Positions 61,182 through 64,000 of a stretch of 64,000 bases of DNA are shown here, piece after piece (the first letter of the stretch is position 1; the number at the start of each line of letters is the position of its first letter). The stretch comes from Flaccisagitta enflata (lineage: Eukaryota; Chaetognatha; Sagittoidea; Aphragmophora), in NCBI GenBank assembly GCA_965153355.1, contig OZ231128.1, positions 2,542,001-2,606,000 on the forward strand, written 5' to 3'. The notes beneath the pieces were generated by a model, which did no database searches, had not been told where the DNA came from, and was given only the letters and a program-made list of their open reading frames with translations. Position numbers and translations under genes: made by a program.

Positions 61182-61668
61182 TAAGCCAACGATGCGTCCT
61201 GTTTGAATGACTGTTTTTTTTTATTCAATATCTTTTATGAATGAATGTTTTTTATCAGTGAATGTTACTTATGAAAAAGTAAATTGTTTAATGCATCAAT
61301 CATCTAATGTATGCTACTTTTACTGGCTAGGTACCACTTCTTTGTTAAAATACACGGCCGGATACACGGCTGCCCAAGTCGCGTGCGGGTGGGCTGGGGC
61401 AGTGATGAAATAGACCAGCTAGGCAGTTGGGCAGGAGCTGTAACCCCAAAACCTTCCGTAAACGCCAAAAAAGTAGTGTTACCGATGGACAGACCAAGGA
61501 CGGACAGACCGACAGACAGATTGGGTTATAGAGTTGCGTGCACGCGACTAAAAACCAATTCTGTGATATTCATGAATGCATTACTGACAGACCAACTAAC
61601 CAACCAACTGACCAAGGGACCAACTAACGGACACAGCCTAATATAGAGATGCGAGGACACATACAAAA
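61182..61668 (+). mobile_element. HINE-D repeat interrupted by HINE-A
   Basis: AAGTAAGCCAACGATGCGTC start and ACAGCCTAATATAGAGATGC, GAGGACACATAC end, collinear with 60340-60566. A HINE-A at 61355-61553 splits it; the uninterrupted copy shows the target. Confidence 0.7.
61355..61553 (+). mobile_element. HINE-A repeat nested in HINE-D
   Basis: GGCCGGATACACGGCTGCCC, AAGTCGCGTGCGGGTGGGCT, core GGACGGACAGACCGACAGAC, end GTTGCGTGCACGCGACTAAA AA. Confidence 0.75.
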
Positions 61669-61701
61669 GTCTTGATGTAATGAAACAAATTAATCTCAAA
61701 C

Positions 61702-61779
61702 CCGCTTGAGCTTTTTCCATCGCCGTCAGAAGCTCGTCGATGGCTTCGCGATATTCAAGCCGCTTCCGGTGAAGGGCAC
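61702..61779 (-). CDS. Possible exon of an unrecognised gene
   Basis: The acceptor TTCAACAG|GTGCCC and donor AAGCGG|GTTTGA enclose 78 bp reading [26 protein letters not shown] in one frame. This is an amphipathic helix reminiscent of a tetratricopeptide helix, but one helix cannot prove it. The acceptor is preceded by a (TC)n tract of about 90 bp (61800-61891). The phase (1 to 1) does not join directly to the PA exon at 59640, so it may belong to another gene. Confidence 0.35.
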
Positions 61780-61795
61780 CTGTTGAAAGAGAATG

Positions 61796-61799
<4 letters not shown>

Positions 61800-61891
<92 letters not shown>
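61800..61891. repeat. (GA)n microsatellite, about 46 units
   Basis: Uninterrupted GA dinucleotides ending about 20 bp from the acceptor of the possible exon 61702-61779. Confidence 0.95.
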
Positions 61892-61894
<3 letters not shown>

Positions 61895-61926
61895 TTTTTA
61901 CTGAAGGCTGAATGAAAATGGGGAAA

Positions 61927-62088
61927 ACAAGGCCGGATACACGGCCAATACCAGTCGCGGACGGGTGGGCAGGGGCGGAAATGCGTGTTTTCCCACTTTT
62001 CGACTCGATCACCACGGACCGACCGACCGACCGACCGACGGACGGACGGACAAAGCCTCTTATAGAGTCGCTAGTCCGCGACTAAAAA
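61927..62088 (+). mobile_element. HINE-A repeat, A/B chimera
   Basis: HINE-A start AACAAGGCCGGATACACGGC, CAGTCGCGGACGGGTGGGCA, then the HINE-B middle GCGTGTTTTCCCACTTTTCG, (CCGA)n, CTCTTATAGAGTCGCTAGTC, CGCGACTAAAAA. Confidence 0.75.
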
Positions 62089-62921
62089 TGAAAAAGAAAT
62101 ATAGACACAAACAATAAAAAAAAAAGAAAACGTGAATTTAACACAGATGCCGATTCTGTGTAGCATGGTAGCATTGCTACGCGGCAGGTAATCGCCAAAG
62201 TGCGGCAGTTATGGCCAGCCAGGGGGGGGGGGATAAAGGAGCAAAAAGGGACAGAAAGGAAGGAAGGAAGGAAGGAAGAGAGGAACCAAGAAAGAATCCC
62301 GTGGCAACACTTGCGCAGAGAAAATGGAATTTATTGGAAAACCGAAAGGACGATATGGATGGGGCTGCCATCCTTACACCCTACTTACACCAATTCACAG
62401 AGTGGCATATGTGAAAGGCACGGTAAAAATGAGTTAAGGGTTTAGACTCTTAAAAAGTAAGGTGATTTCACATTCCATGTATCGCTGCCATCTCATTTTT
62501 AGTTTCGGTGGATAAAAACCTCATTTGCATACTGCAGTTTTTTTAACCATGCACGCCAAAGACGTCTTTAAACAAGAAAAGACCCTTTTCATTACGTTAA
62601 AAACTTCACTGTTTTTATAACTAAAGTAAAATCGTATTAATCTTGAAAATAAACTAGTATAGACAAATATTTTTAAAAATCATTCAATTTCTTGGCATGG
62701 TTTTGTTTTGTCAGAGGGGATGATAATAGAAAAAAAATTCTCTGCCTCAATTGGAATAAGACAGCTGTATGACCCAAACCTGGCAAAGGAGTATAGAGTG
62801 TAGCCTTGAGACCCGGCCCACTGTCTGTGAACTCGGTCGCCACACTAGATACTTAGTATCCAGATCTGGATACTTTTTGAGGGTGCTTAGCTACTAGAAA
62901 AGTTATTTAGATATTAGATAC
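62089..62921. other. Non-coding, nothing recognised
   Basis: Contains a G9 run near 62223 and a (GGAA)n tract at 62257-62277. No supported exon or known repeat family. Confidence 0.35.
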
Positions 62922-63010
62922 TTTTTAGTCGCGTGCACGCGACTCTACAACCCGCTCCGTCGGTCGGTCGGTCTGTCGGTCGGTCGGTCCGTAACACTTT
63001 GCTTTTTTGC
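62922..63010 (-). mobile_element. HINE-A hairpin end
   Basis: TTTTTAGTCGCGTGCACGCG, ACTCTACAACCCGCTCCGTC, (GGTC)n, GTAACACTTTGC. The far end is not in the window; a satellite follows. Confidence 0.7.
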
Positions 63011-63069
63011 GTCTTTTTGGGTCGTCTGGAGTTATTTTGAGTCATTTTTTTGTTGTTTTTGGGAATTAT

Positions 63070-64000
63070 TGGTTGCTTTTAGTAATTTTTGGTCATTTTT
63101 GGTCATTTTGGTCATTTTGGTCATTTTGGTCAATTTGGTCATTTTTGGTCATTTTTGGTCATTTTAGATCAATTTTGGTCATTTTTGGTCATTTTTGGTC
63201 ATTTTTGGTCATTTTTGGTCATTTTTGGTCATTTTTGGTCATTTTTGGTCATTTTTGGTCATTTTGGTCATTTTGGTCATTTTGGTCATTTTGGTCATTT
63301 TTGGTCATTTTTGGTCATTTTGATCATTTTTGGTCATTTTTGATCATTTTTGGTCATTTTTGGTCATTTTGGTCATTTTGGTCATTTTTGGTCATTTTTG
63401 GTCATTTTTGGTCATTTTTGGTCATTTTTGGTCATTTTGGTCATTTTTGGTCATTTTTGGTCATTTTTGGTCATTTTTGGTCATTTTTGGTCATTTTTGT
63501 CATTTTTGTCATTTTTGTCATTTTGGTCATTTTGGTCATTTTGGTCATTTTGATCATTTTTGGTCATATTTGGTCATTTTTGGTCATTTTGGACCTTTTT
63601 TCTCATTTTGCTCATTTTTGTCATTTTTTTTCATTTATGCTCCTTTTTGGTCATTTTTGGTCATATTTGGTCATTTTTGGTCATTTTGGTCATTTCTGGT
63701 CATCTTTGGTCATCTTTGGTCATTTTGGTCATTTTTGGTCATTTTTGGTCATTTTTGGTCATTTTTGGTCATTTTTGGTCATTTTTGGTCATTTTTGGTC
63801 ATTTTGGTCATTTTTGTCATTTTTCGTCATTTTTGGTCATTTTTCGTCATTTCGGTCATTTTGGTCATATTTGGTTATTTTTGGTCATTTTGGTCATTTT
63901 GATCATTTTTGGTCATCTTTCGTCATTTTGGTCATTTTTGGTCATTTTTGATCATTTTTGATCATTTTTGGTCATTTTTGGTCATTTTTGGTCATTTTTG
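63070..64000. repeat. TTTTTGGTCA satellite
   Basis: More than 80 head-to-tail units of about 11 bp, alternating TTTTTGGTCA and TTTTGGTCA with rare variants (TTTTTGATCA, TTTTTGTCA). It runs off the right edge. The long plus-strand open frame is a by-product of the repeat. Confidence 0.95.

Noticed and set aside
63007-63951. A 314-residue plus-strand open frame of FGHFWSFLVI-type repeats, resembling a membrane protein
   Set aside because: It is the translation of the TTTTTGGTCA satellite. The repeat lacks stops in more than one frame, there are no splice signals, and the residue pattern only reflects the 11-bp unit.

Overview
This is nuclear DNA from a metazoan, very probably an invertebrate. 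Genes are split by GT-AG introns into exons of 36 bp to 3.4 kb. Introns and intergenic DNA are packed with microsatellites, minisatellites and nested DNA transposons. No tRNA, rRNA or CRISPR array was seen. The phylum cannot be fixed from the sequence. The short repeats with a (GTCY)n core and a terminal hairpin resemble the Helentron-derived HINE / DINE-1 / Pearl elements known from arthropods and molluscs.

Layout. Position 817-898 (minus) holds the first coding exon of an SBF/MTMR5-13 (DENN domain) gene that runs off the left edge. Positions 4299-19641 (minus) hold a six-exon gene for a predicted 2,733-residue disordered Gln/His-rich protein with three ubiquitin-interacting motifs (UIMs), an RGG/W segment and a Trp-rich WG segment. 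I do not recognise this gene. Position 21551-21857 is a lone terminal RING-H2 exon. Next come an isolated plus-strand exon (22191-22492), about 3 kb of G/A-rich minisatellites (24.6-27.4 kb), an orphan minus-strand exon (28691-28846) and a decayed DD41D mariner-type transposon (29.17-30.59 kb). Exons 1-5 of a UDP-N-acetylhexosamine pyrophosphorylase gene (UAP1, plus strand, 33586-37270) follow, and the gene is then cut off.

From 37432 to 56542 the UIM gene and the RING exon appear again (copy B), matching 5202-21993 (copy A). Copy B starts inside the last exon of the UIM gene, carries a frame-shifting replacement there, and then continues into the full body of the RING gene, an RNF13/RNF167/Godzilla-type PA-TM-RING E3 ligase with exons down to 59640. 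So each copy is broken at a different end. UAP1 stops at one junction and the RING gene of copy A stops at the other. The two copies differ by several clean transposon insertions with intact empty sites in the partner. This fits either an old segmental duplication with rearrangement or two divergent haplotypes joined in assembly.

The right end (59.7-64 kb) is repeat-rich: a 910-bp TA-flanked element, several HINEs, a (GA)n tract next to a possible exon, and a 1-kb TTTTTGGTCA satellite that runs off the window.

Functionally, the UIM protein and the membrane RING ligase both point to ubiquitin handling, SBF to Rab/phosphoinositide membrane traffic, and UAP1 to UDP-GlcNAc supply. Nothing here shows that they work together.
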